A stretch of DNA of 64,000 bases from Rhynochetos jubatus (lineage: Eukaryota > Chordata > Aves > Eurypygiformes > Rhynochetidae), in contig CM050656.1 in the NCBI GenBank assembly GCA_027574665.1, positions 8,817,501 to 8,881,500 on the forward strand, read 5' to 3'. The position numbers and the translations under genes are program-made. This document shows, piece by piece, positions 46,231 through 58,497 of the stretch. Below the pieces are notes generated by a model. The model searched no databases and had not been told where the DNA came from. It worked only from the letters and a program-made list of their open reading frames with translations. Positions within the stretch are counted from its first letter, which is position 1, and each line of letters opens with the position of its first letter.

Positions 46231-49200
46231 GCTGGGGAGGGAGCCATGTCGGTGCAGTGTCGTGCTCCTCTTGGCAGGCCTTTGCAATGCCAATTATCCC
46301 TGGAGCTGTGGGCTTTCTGGTTCTCCAGACCCTAACCCTAACCCTAACCCTAGAAGTTGCCGACCGCGGTTTCCGGCCACGCCCCCCCCGCGTTCTGGCT
46401 AGGAAAGCTGGGGAGGGAGCCATGTCGGTGCAGTGTCGTGCTCCTCTTGGCAGGCCTTTGCAATGCCAATTATCCCTGGAGCTGTGGGCTTTCTGGTTCT
46501 CCAGACCCTAACCCTAACCCTAACCCTAACCCTAGAAGTTGCCGACGGCGGTTTCCGGCCACGCCCCCGCCGGGTTCTGGCTAGGAAAGCTGGGGAGGGA
46601 GCCATGTCGGGCAGTGTCGTGCTCCTCTTGGCAGGCCTTTGCAATGCCAATTATCCCTGGAGCTGTGGGCTTTCTGGTTCTCCAGACCCTAACCCTAACC
46701 CTAACCCTAGAAGTTGCCGACCGCGGTTTCCGGCCACGCCCCCGCCGGGTTCTGGCTAGGAAAGCTGGGGAGGGAGCCATGTCGGTGCAGTGTCGTGCTC
46801 CTCTTGGCAGGCCTTTGCAATGCCAATTATCCCTGGAGCTGTGGGCTTTCTGGTTCTCCAGACCCTAACCCTAACCCTAACCCTAGAAGTTGCCGACGGC
46901 GGTTTCCGGCCACGCCCCCCCCACGTTCTGGCTAGGAAAGCTGGGGAGGGAGCCATGTCGGTGCAGTGTCGTGCTCCTCTTGGCAGGCCTTTGCAATGCC
47001 AATTATCCCTGGAGCTGTGGGCTTTCTGGTTCTCCAGACCCTAACCCTAACCCTAACCCTAGAAGTTGCCGACCGCGGTTTCCGGCCACGCCCCCGCCGG
47101 GTTCTGGCTAGGAAAGCTGGGGAGGGAGCCATGTCGGTGCAGTGTCGTGCTCCTCTTGGCAGGCCTTTGCAATGCCAATTATCCCTGGAGCTGTGGGCTT
47201 TCTGGTTCTCCAGACCCTAACCCTAACCCTAACCCTAGAAGTTGCCGACGGCGCTTTCCGGCCACGCCCCCCCCGCGTTCTGGCTAGGAAAGCTGGGGAG
47301 GGAGCCATGTCGGTGCAGTGTCGTGCTCCTCTTGGCAGGCCTTTGCAATCCCAATTATCCCTGGAGCTGTGGGCTTTCTGGTTCTCCAGACCCTAACCCT
47401 AACCCTAACCCTAGAAGTTGCCGACCGCGGTTTCCGGCCACGCCCCCGCCGGGTTCTCGCTAGGAAAGCTGGGGAGGGAGCCATGTCGGTGCAGTGTCGT
47501 GCTCCTCTTGGCAGGCCTTTGCAATGCCAATTATCCCTGGAGCTGTGGGCTTTCTGGTTCTCTAGACCCTAACCCTAACCCTAACCCTAGAAGTTGCCGA
47601 CCGCGGTTTCCGGCCACGCCCCCCCCGCGTTCTGGCTAGGAAAGCTGGGGAGGGAGCCATGTCGGTGCAGTGTCGTGCTCCTCTTGGCAGGCCTTTGCAA
47701 TGCCAATTATCCCTGGAGCTGTGGGCTTTCTGGTTCTCCAGACCCTAACCCTAACCCTAACCCTAGAAGTTGCCGACCGCGGTTTCCGGCCCCGCCCCCG
47801 CCGGGTTCTGGCTAGGAAAGCTGGGGAGGGAGCCATGTCGGTGCAGTGTCGTGCTCCTCTTGGCAGGCCTTTGCAATGCCAATTATCCCTGGAGCTGTGG
47901 GCTTTCTGGTTCTCCAGACCCTAACCCTAACCCTAACCCTAGAAGTTGCCGACCGCGGTTTCCGGCCACGCCCCCCCCCCGTTCTGGCTAGGAAAGCTGG
48001 GGAGGGAGCCATGTCGGTGCAGTGTCGTGCTCCTCTTGGCAGGCCTTTGCAATGCCAATTATCCCTGGAGCTGTGGGCTTTCTGGTTCTCCAGACCCTAA
48101 CCCTAACCCTAACCCTAGAAGTTGCCGACCGCGGTTTCCGGCCCCGCCCCCGCCGGGTTCTGGCTAGGAAAGCTGGGGAGGGAGCCATGTCGGTGCAGTG
48201 TCGTGCTCCTCTTGGCAGGCCTTTGCAATGCCAATTATCCCTGGAGCTGTGGGCTTTCTGGTTCTCCAGACCCTAACCCTAACCCTAACCCTAGAAGTTG
48301 CCGACCGCGGTTTCCGGCCCCGCCCCCGCCGGGTTCTGGCTAGGAAAGCTGGGGAGGGAGCCATGTCGGTGCAGTGTCGTGCTCCTCTTGGCAGGCCTTT
48401 GCAATGCCAATTATCCCTGGAGCTGTGGGCTTTCTGGTTCTCCAGACCCTAACCCTAACCCTAACCCTAGAAGTTGCCGACCGCGCTTTCCGGCCACGCC
48501 CCCCCCGCGTTCTGGCTAGGAAAGCTGGGGAGGGAGCCATGTCGGTGCAGTGTCGTGCTCCTCTTGGCAGGCCTTTGCAATGCCAATTATCCCTGGAGCT
48601 GTGGGCTTTCTGGTTCTCCAGACCCTAACCCTAACCCTAACCCTAGAAGTTGCCGACCGCGGTTTCCGGCCACGCCCCCGCCGGGTTCTGGCTAGGAAAG
48701 CTGGGGAGGGAGCCATGTCGGTGCAGTGTCGTGCTCCTCTTGGCAGGCCTTTGCAATGCCAATTATCCCTGGAGCTGTGGGCTTTCTGGTTCTCCAGACA
48801 CTAACCCTAACCCTAACCCTAGAAGTTGCCGACGGCGGTTTCCGGCCACGCCCCCGCCGGGTTCTGGCTAGGAAAGCTGGGGAGGGAGCCATGTCGGTGC
48901 AGTGTCGTGCTCCTCTTGGCAGGCCTTTGCAATGCCAATTATCCCTGGAGCTGTGGGCTTTCTGGTTCTCCAGACCCTAACCCTAACCCTAACCCTAGAA
49001 GTTGCCGACCGCGGTTTCCGGCCCCGCCCCCGCCGGGTTCTGGCTAGGAAAGCTGGGGAGGGAGCCATGTCGGTGCAGTGTCGTGCTCCTCTTGGCAGGC
49101 CTTTGCAATGCCAATTATCCCTGGAGCTGTGGGCTTTCTGGTTCTCCAGACCCTAACCCTAACCCTAACCCTAGAATTTGCCGACCGCGCTTTCCGGCCA

Positions 49201-52200
49201 CGCCCCCCCCGCGTTCTGGCTAGGAAAGCTGGGGAGGGAGCCATGTCGGTGCAGTGTCGTGCTCCTCTTGGCAGGCCTTTGCAATGCCAATTATCCCTGG
49301 AGCTGTGGGCTTTCTGGTTCTCCAGACCCTAACCCTAACCCTAACCCTAGAAGCTGCCGACGGCGGTTTCCGGCCACGCCCCCGCCGGGTTCTGGCTAGG
49401 AAAGCTGGGGAGGGAGCCATGTCGGTGCAGTGTCGTGCTCCTCTTGGCAGGCCTTTGCAATGCCAATTATCCCTGGAGCTGTGGGCTTTCTGGTTCTCCA
49501 GACCCTAACCCTAACCCTAACCCTAGAAGTTGCCGACCGCGGTTTCCGGCCACGCCCCCCCCGCGTTCTGGCTAGGAAAGCTGGGGAGGGAGCCATGTCG
49601 GTGCAGTGTCGTGCTCCTCTTGGCAGGCCTTTGCAATGCCAATTATCCCTGGAGCTGTGGGCTTTCTGGTTCTCCAGACCCTAACCCTAACCCTAACCCT
49701 AGAAGTTGCCGGCCGCCGTTTCCGGCCCCGCCCCCGCCGGGTTCTGGCTAGGAAAGCTGGTGAGGGAGCCATGTCGGTGCAGTGTCGTGCTCCTCTTGGC
49801 AGGCCTTTGCAATCCCAATTATCCCTGGAGCTGTGGGCTTTCTGGTTCTCCAGACCCTAACCCTAACCCTAACCCTAGAAGTTGCTGACCGCGGTTTCCG
49901 GCCACGCCCCCCCCGCGTTCTGGCTAGGAAAGCTGGGGAGGGAGCCATGTCGGTGCAGTGTCGTGCTCCTCTTGGCAGGCCTTTGCAATGCCAATTATCC
50001 CTGGAGCTGTGGGCTTTCTGGTTCTCCAGACCCTAACCCTAACCCTAACCCTAGAAGTTGCCGACCGCGGTTTCCGGCCACGCCCCCCCTGCGTTCTGGC
50101 TAGGAAATCTGGGGAGGGAGCCATGTCGGTGCAGTGTCGTGCTCCTCTTGGCAGGCCTTTGCAATGCCAATTATCCCTGGAGCTGTGGGCTTTCTGGTTC
50201 TCCAGACGCTAACCCTAACCCTAACCCTAGAAGTTGCCGACCGCGGTTTCCGGCCACGCCCCCCCCGCGTTCTGGCTAGGAAAGCTGGGGAGGGAGCCAT
50301 GTCGGTGCAGTGTCGTGCTCCTCTTGGCAGGCCTTTGCAATCCCAATTATCCCTGGAGCTGTGGGCTTTCTGGTTCTCCAGACCCTAACCCTAACCCTAA
50401 CCCTAGAAGTTGCCGACTGCGCTTTCCGACCACGCCCCCGCCGGGTTCTGGCTAGGAAAGCTGGGGAGGGAGCCATGTCGGTGCAGTGTCGTGCTCCTCT
50501 TGGCAGGCCTTTGCAATCCCAATTATCCCTGGAGCTGTGGGCTTTCTGGTTCTCCAGACCCTAACCCTAACCCTAACCCTAGAAGTTGCCGACCGCGCTT
50601 TCCGGCCACGCCCCCCGTGGGTTCTGGCTAGGAAACCTGGGGAGGGAGCCATGTCGGTGCAGTGTCGTGCTCCTCTTGGCAGGCCTTTGCAATGCCAATT
50701 ATCCCTGGAGCTGTGGGCTTTCTGGTTCTCCAGACCCTAACCCTAACCCTAACCCTAGAAGTTGCCGACCGCGCTTTCCGGCCACGCCCCCGCCGGGTTC
50801 TGGCTAGGAAAGCTGGGGAGGGAGCCATGTCGGTGCAGTGTCGTGCTCCTCTTGGCAGGCCTTTGCAATGCCAATTATCCCTGGAGCTGTGGGCTTTCTG
50901 GTTCTCCAGACCCTAACCCTAACCCTAACCCTAGAATTTGCCGACCGCGGTTTCCGGCCACGCCCCCCCCGCGTTCTGGCTAGGAAAGCTGGGGAGGGAG
51001 CCATGTCGGTGCAGTGTCGTGCTCCTCTTGGCAGGCCTTTGCAATGCCAATTATCCCTGGAGCTGTGGGCTTTCTGGTTCTCCAGACCCTAACCCTAACC
51101 CTAACCCTAGAAGTTGCCGACGGCGGTTTCCGGCCACGCCCCCGCCGGGTTCTGGCTAGGAAAGCTGGGGAGGGAGCCATGTCGGTGCAGTGTCGTGCTC
51201 CTCTTGGCAGGCCTTTGCAATGCCAATTATCCCTGGAGCTGTGGGCTTTCTGGTTCTCCAGACCCTAACCCTAACCCTAACCCTAGAAGTTGCCGACCGC
51301 GGTTTCCGGCCACGCCCCCGCCGGGTTCTGGCTAGGAAAGCTGGGGAGGGAGCCATGTCGGTGCAGTGTCGTGCTCCTCTTGGCAGGCCTTTGCAATGCC
51401 AATTATCCCTGGAGCTGTGGGCTTTCTGGTTCTCCAGACCCTAACCCTAACCCTAACCCTAGAAGTTGCCGGCCGCCGTTTCCGGCCCCGCCCCCGCCGG
51501 GTTCTGGCTAGGAAAGCTGGGGAGGGAGCCATGTCGGTGCAGTGTCGTGCTCCTCTTGGCAGGCCTTTGCAATGCCAATTATCCCTGGAGCTGTGGGCTT
51601 TCTGGTTCTCCAGACCCTAACCCTAACCCTAACCCTAGAAGTTGCCGACCGCGGTTTCCGGCCACGCCCCCCCCGCGTTCTGGCTAGGAAATCTGGGGAG
51701 GGAGCCATGTCGGTGCAGTGTCGTGCTCCTCTTGGCAGGCCTTTGCAATGCCAATTATCCCTGGAGCTGTGGGCTTTCTGGTTCTCCAGACCCTAACCCT
51801 AACCCTAACCCTAGAAGTTGCCGACGGCGGTTTCCGGCCACGCCCCCCCCGCGTTCTGGCTAGGAAAGCTGGGGAGGGAGCCATGTCGGTGCAGTGTCGT
51901 GCATCTCTTGGCAGGCCTTTGCCATGCCAATTATCCCTGGAGCTGTGGGCTTTCTGGTTCTCCAGACCCTAACCCTAACCCTAACCCTAGAAGTTGCCGA
52001 CTGCGCTTTCCGACCACGCCCCCGCCGGGTTCTGGCTAGGAAAGCTGGGGAGGGAGCCATGTCGGTGCAGTGTCGTGCTCCTCTTGGCAGGCCTTTGCAA
52101 TGCCAGTTATCCCTGGAGCTGTGGGCTTTCTGGTTCTCCAGACCCTAACCCTAACCCTAACCCTAGAAGTTGCCGACCGCGGTTTCCGGCCACGCCCCCC

Positions 52201-54100
52201 CCGCGTTCTGGCTAGGAAAGCTGGGGAGGGAGCCATGTCGGTGCAGTGTCGTGCTCCTCTTGGCAGGCCTTTGCAATGCCAATTATCCCTGGATCTGTGG
52301 GCTTTCTGGTTCTCCAGACCCTAACCCTAACCCTAACCCTAGAAGTTGCCGACCGCGGTTTCCGGCCCCGCCCCCGCCCGGTTCTGGCTAGGAAAGCTGG
52401 GGAGGGAGCCATGTCGGTGCAGTGTCGTGCTCCTCTTGGCAGGCCTTTGCAATGCCAATTATCCCTGGAGCTGTGGGCTTTCTGGTTCTCCAGACCCTAA
52501 CCCTAACCCTAACCCTAGAAGTTGCCGACCGCGCTTTCCGACCACGCCCCCGCCGCGTTCTGGCTAGGAAAGCTGGGGAGGGAGCCATGTCGGTGCAGTG
52601 TCGTGCTCCTCTTGGCAGGCCTTTGCAATGCCAATTATCCCTGGAGCTGTGGGCTTTCTGGTTCTCCAGACCCTAACCCTAACCCTAACGCTAGAAGTTG
52701 CCGACCGCGGTTTCCGACCACGCCCCCCCCGCGTTCTGGCTAGGAAAGCTGGGGAGGGAGCCATGTCGGTGCAGTGTCTTGCTCCTCTTGGCAGGCCTTT
52801 GCAATCCCAATTATCCCTGGAGCTGTGGGCTTTCTGGTTCTCCAGACCCTAACCCTAACCCTAACCCTAGAAGTTGCCGACCGCCGTTTCCGGCCCCGCC
52901 CCCGACGGGTTCTGGCTAGGAAAGCTGGGGAGGGAGCCATGTTGGTGCAGTGTCGTGCTCCTCTTGGCAGGCCTTTGCAATCCCAATTATCCCTGGAGCT
53001 GTGGGCTTTCTGGTTCTCCAGACCCTAACCCTAACCCTAACCCTAGAAGTTGCCGACGGCGGTTTCCGGCCACGCCCCCCCCGGGTTCTGGCTAGGAAAG
53101 CTGGGGAGGGAGCCATGTCGGTGCAGTGTCGTGCTCCTCTTGGCAGGCCTTTGCAATGCCAATTATCCCTGGAGCTGTGGGCTTTCTGGTTCTCCAGACA
53201 CTAACCCTAACCCTAACCCTAGAAGTTGCCGACCACAGTTTCCGGCCACGCCCCCCCCGCGTTCTGGCTAGGAAAGCTGGGGAGGGAGCCATGTCGGTGC
53301 AGTGTCGTGCTCCTCTTGGCAGGCCTTTGCAATGCCAATTATCCCTGGAGCTGTGGGCTTTCTGGTTCTCCAGACCCTAACCCTAACCCTAACCCTAGAA
53401 GTTGCCGACCGCGGTTTCTGGCCACGCCCCCCCCGCGTTCTGGCTAGGAAAGCTGGGGAGGGAGCCATGTCGGTGCAGTGTCGTGCTCCTCTTGGCAGGC
53501 CTTTGCAATGCCAATTATCCCTGGAGCTGTGGGCTTTCTGGTTCTCCAGACCCTAACCCTAACCCTAGAAGTTGCCGACGGCGGTTTCCGGCCACGCCCC
53601 CCCCGCGTTCTGGCTAGGAAAGCTGGGGAGGGAGCCATGTCGGTGCAGTGTCGTGCTCCTCTTGGCAGGCCTTTGCAATGCCAATTATCCCTGGAGCTGT
53701 GGGCTTTCTGGTTCTCCAGACGCTAACCCTAACCCTAACCCTAGAAGTTGCCGACCGCGGTTTCTGGCCACGCCCCCCCCGCGTTCTGGCTAGGAAAGCT
53801 GGGGAGGGAGCCATGTCGGTGCAGTGTCGTGCTCCTCTTGGCAGGCCTTTGCAATGCCAATTATCCCTGGAGCTGTGGGCTTTCTGGTTCTCCAGACACT
53901 AACCCTAACCCTAACCCTAGAAGTTGCCGTCCGCGGTTTCCGGCCACGCCCCCCCCGCGTTCTGGCTAGGAAAGCTGGGGAGGGAGCCATGTCGGTGCAG
54001 TGTCGTGCTCCTCTTGGCAGGCCTTTGCAATGCCAATTATCCCTGGAGCTGTGGGCTTTCTGGTTCTCCAGACCCTAACCCTAACCCTAACCCTAGAAGT
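46230..54100 (+). repeat. Mixed region without a clear higher-order period
   Basis: About 45 monomers in which subtypes alternate with no long constant spacing that I can see. The GGCCCCGCCCCC subtype (CACG changed to CCCG) is common here (47790, 48141, 48318, 49022, 49726, 51486, 52365, 52896). GTTGCCGGCCGCCG occurs twice (49707 and 51467). A single-base deletion gives GTCGGGCAG at 46607-46615. The telomeric block has five units at 46506-46535 and three at 53551-53568. No gene or foreign insertion is seen. Confidence 0.8.
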
Positions 54101-54179
54101 TGCCGACCGCGGTTTCTGGCCACGCCGCCCCCACGTTCTGGCTAAGAAAGCTGGGGAGGGAGCCATGTCGGTGCAGTGT

Positions 54180-57100
54180 CGTGCTCCTCTTGGCAGGCCT
54201 TTGCAATGCCAATTATCCCTGGAGCTGTGGGCTTTCTGGTTCTCCAGACCCTAACCCTAACCCTAACCCTAGAAGTTGCCGACCGCGGTTTCCGGCCACG
54301 CCCCCCCCGCGTTCTGGCTAGGAAAGCTGGGGAGGGAGCCATGTCGGTGCAGTGTCGTGCTCCTCTCGGCAGGCCTTTGCAATGCCAATTATCCCTGGAG
54401 CTGTGGGCTTTCTGGTTCTCAAGACCCTAACCCTAACCCTAACCCTAGAAGTTGCCGACCGCGGTTTCCGGCCACACCCCCGACGGGTTCTGGCTAGGAA
54501 AGCTGGGGAGGGAGCCATGTCGGTGCAGTGTCGTGCTCCTCTTGGCAGGCCTTTGCAATCCCAATTATCCCTGGAGCTGTGGGCTTTCTGGTTCTCCAGA
54601 CCCTAACCCTAACCCTAACCCTAGAAGTTGCCGACCGCGGTTTCCGGCCCCGCCCCCGCCGGGTTCTGGCTAGGAAAGCTGGGGAGGGAGCCATGTCGGT
54701 GCAGTGTCGTGCTCCTCTTGGCAGGCCTTTGCAATGCCAATTATCCCTGGAGCTGTGGGCTTTCTGGTTCTCCAGACCCTAACCCTAACCCTAACCCTAG
54801 GGGTTGCCGACCGCGGTTTCCGGCCACGCCCCCCCCGCGTTCTGGCTAGGAAAGCTGGGGAGGGAGCCATGTCGGTGCAGTGTCGTGCTCCTCTTGGCAG
54901 GCCTTTGCAATCCCAATTATCCCTGGAGCTGTGGGCTTTCTGGTTCTCCAGACCCTAACCCTAACCCTAACCCTAGAAGTTGCCGACCGCGGTTTCCGAC
55001 CACGCCCCCGCGGGGTTCTGGCTAGGAAAGCTGGGGAGGGAGCCATGTCGGTGCAGTGTCGTGCTCCTCTTGGCAGGCCTTTGCAATGCCAATTATCCCT
55101 GGAGCTGTGGGCTTTCTGGTTCTCCAGACCCTAACCCTAACCCTAACCCTAGAAGTTGCCGACCGCGGTTTCCGGCCACGCCCCCCCACGTTCTGGCTAG
55201 GAAAGCTGGGGAGGGAGCCATGTCGGTGCAGTGTCGTGCTCCTCTTGGCAGGCCTTTGCAATCCCAATTATCCCCGGAGCTGTGGGCTTTCTGGTTCTCC
55301 AGACCCTAACCCTAACCCTAACCCTAGAAGTTGCCGACCGCGGTTTCCGGCCCCGCCACCGCCGGGTTCTGGCTAGGAAAGCTGGGGAGGGAGCCATGTC
55401 GGTGCAGTGTCGTGCTCCTCTTGGCAGGCCTTTGCAATGCCAATTATCCCTGGAGCTGTGGGCTTTCTGGTTCTCCAGACCCTAACCCTAACCCTAACCC
55501 TAGGGGTTGCCGACCGCGGTTTCCGGCCACGCCCCCCCTGCGTTCTGGCTAGGAAAGCTGGGGAGGGAGCCATGTCGGTGCAGTGTCGTGCTCCTCTTGG
55601 CAGGCCTTTGCAATGCCAATTATCCCTGGAGCTGTGGGCTTTCTGGTTCTCCAGACCCTAACCCTAACCCTAACCCTAGAAGTTGCCGACTGCGGTTTCC
55701 GGCCACGCCCCCCCCGGGTTCTGGCTAGGAAAGCTGGGGAGGGAGCCATGTCGGTGCAGTGTCGTGCTCCTCTTGGCAGGCCTTTGCAATGCCAATTATC
55801 CCTGGAGCTGTGGGCTTTCTGGTTCTCCAGACCCTAACCCTAACCCTAACCCTAGAAGTTGCCGACCGCGGTTTCCGGCCACGCCCCCGCCGGGTTCTGG
55901 CTAGGAAAGCTGGGGAGGGAGCCATGTCGGTGCAGTGTCGTGCTCCTCTTGGCAGGCCTTTGCAATGCCAATTATCCCTGGAGCTGTGGGCTTTCTGGTT
56001 CTCCAGACCCTAACCCTAACCCTAACCCTAGAAGTTGCCGACCGCGGTTTCCGGCCACGCCCCCCCCGCGTTCTGGCTAGGAAAGCTGGGGAGGGAGCCA
56101 TGTCGGTGCAGTGTCGTGCTCCTCTTGGCAGGCCTTTGCAATGCCAATTATCCCTGGAGCTGTGGGCTTTCTGGTTCTCCAGACCCTAACCCTAACCCTA
56201 ACCCTAGAAGTTGCCGACCGCGGTTTCCGGCCACGCCCCCCCCGCGTTCTGGCTAGGAAAGCTGGGGAGGGAGCCATGTCGGTGCAGTGTCGTGCTCCTC
56301 TCGGCAGGCCTTTGCAATGCCAATTATCCCTGGAGCTGTGGGCTTTCTGGTTCTCAAGACCCTAACCCTAACCCTAACCCTAGAAGTTGCCGACCGCGGT
56401 TTCCGGCCACACCCCCGACGGGTTCTGGCTAGGAAAGCTGGGGAGGGAGCCATGTCGGTGCAGTGTCGTGCTCCTCTTGGCAGGCCTTTGCAATCCCAAT
56501 TATCCCTGGAGCTGTGGGCTTTCTGGTTCTCCAGACCCTAACCCTAACCCTAACCCTAGAAGTTGCCGACCGCGGTTTCCGGCCCCGCCCCCGCCGGGTT
56601 CTGGCTAGGAAAGCTGGGGAGGGAGCCATGTCGGTGCAGTGTCGTGCTCCTCTTGGCAGGCCTTTGCAATGCCAATTATCCCTGGAGCTGTGGGCTTTCT
56701 GGTTCTCCAGACCCTAACCCTAACCCTAACCCTAGGGGTTGCCGACCGCGGTTTCCGGCCACGCCCCCCCCGCGTTCTGGCTAGGAAAGCTGGGGAGGGA
56801 GCCATGTCGGTGCAGTGTCGTGCTCCTCTTGGCAGGCCTTTGCAATCCCAATTATCCCTGGAGCTGTGGGCTTTCTGGTTCTCCAGACCCTAACCCTAAC
56901 CCTAACCCTAGAAGTTGCCGACCGCGGTTTCCGACCACGCCCCCGCGGGGTTCTGGCTAGGAAAGCTGGGGAGGGAGCCATGTCGGTGCAGTGTCGTGCT
57001 CCTCTTGGCAGGCCTTTGCAATGCCAATTATCCCTGGAGCTGTGGGCTTTCTGGTTCTCCAGACCCTAACCCTAACCCTAACCCTAGAAGTTGCCGACCG

Positions 57101-58010
57101 CGGTTTCCGGCCACGCCCCCCCACGTTCTGGCTAGGAAAGCTGGGGAGGGAGCCATGTCGGTGCAGTGTCGTGCTCCTCTTGGCAGGCCTTTGCAATCCC
57201 AATTATCCCCGGAGCTGTGGGCTTTCTGGTTCTCCAGACCCTAACCCTAACCCTAACCCTAGAAGTTGCCGACCGCGGTTTCCGACCACGCCCCCCCCGC
57301 GTTCTGGCTAGGAAAGCTGGGGAGGGAGCCATGTCGGTGCAGTGTCGTGCTCCTCTTGGCAGGCCTTTGCAATGCCAATTATCCCTGGAGCTGTGGGCTT
57401 TCTGGTTCTCCAGACCCTAACCCTAACCCTAACCCTAGGGGTTGCCGACCGCGGTTTCCGGCCACGCCCCCCCTGCGTTCTGGCTAGGAAAGCTGGGGAG
57501 GGAGCCATGTCGGTGCAGTGTCGTGCTCCTCTTGGCAGGCCTTTGCAATGCCAATTATCCCTGGAGCTGTGGGCTTTCTGGTTCTCCAGACCCTAACCCT
57601 AACCCTAACCCTAGAAGTTGCCGACTGCGGTTTCCGGCCACGCCCCCCCCGGGTTCTGGCTAGGAAAGCTGGGGAGGGAGCCATGTCGGTGCAGTGTCGT
57701 GCTCCTCTTGGCAGGCCTTTGCAATGCCAATTATCCCTGGAGCTGTGGGCTTTCTGGTTCTCCAGACCCTAACCCTAACCCTAACCCTAGAAGTTGCCGA
57801 CCGCGGTTTCCGGCCACGCCCCCGCCGGGTTCTGGCTAGGAAAGCTGGGGAGGGAGCCATGTCGGTGCAGTGTCGTGCTCCTCTTGGCAGGCCTTTGCAA
57901 TGCCAATTATCCCTGGAGCTGTGGGCTTTCTGGTTCTCCAGACCCTAACCCTAACCCTAACCCTAGAAGTTGCCGACCGCGGTTTCCGGCCACGCCCCCC
58001 CCGCGTTCTG
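54180..58010 (+). repeat. Higher-order repeat: 11 monomers (1,935 bp), two copies
   Basis: Private variants recur at exactly 1,935 bp: CTCTCGGCAGG (54367 and 56302), TTCTCAAGACCC (54421 and 56356) and CCCTAGGGGTTG (54801 and 56736; a second pair near 55502 and 57437). Eleven 176-mers would give 1,936 bp; the missing base is a seven-C tract followed by ACGTTC near 55189 and 57123. The copies differ in one monomer (near 55350 versus 57285) and at 58051 (GTGTCTCGC), which marks the right limit. Confidence 0.87.
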
Positions 58011-58497
58011 GCTAGGAAAGCTGGGGAGGGAGCCATGTCGGTGCAGTGTCTCGCTCCTCTTGGCAGGCCTTTGCAATGCCAATTATCCCTGGAGCTGTGG
58101 GCTTTCTGGTTCTCCAGACCCTAACCCTAACCCTAACCCTAGAAGTTGCCGACCGCGGTTTCCGGCCACGCCCCCCCCGCGTTCTGGCTAGGAAAGCTGG
58201 GGAGGGAGCCATGTCGGTGCAGTGTCGTGCTCCTCTTGGCAGGCCTTTGCAATGCCAATTATCCCTGGAGCTGTGGGCTTTCTGGTTCTCCAGACCCTAA
58301 CCCTAACCCTACCCCTAGAATTTGCCGACCGCGGTTTCTGGCCACGCCCCCCGTGGGTTCTGGCTAGGAAAGCTGGGGAGGGAGCCATGTCGGTGCAGTG
58401 TCGTGCTCCTCTTGGCAGGCCTTTGCAATGCCAATTATCCCTGGAGCTGTGGGCTTTCTAGTTCTCCAGACCCTAACCCTAACCCTAACCCTAGAAG

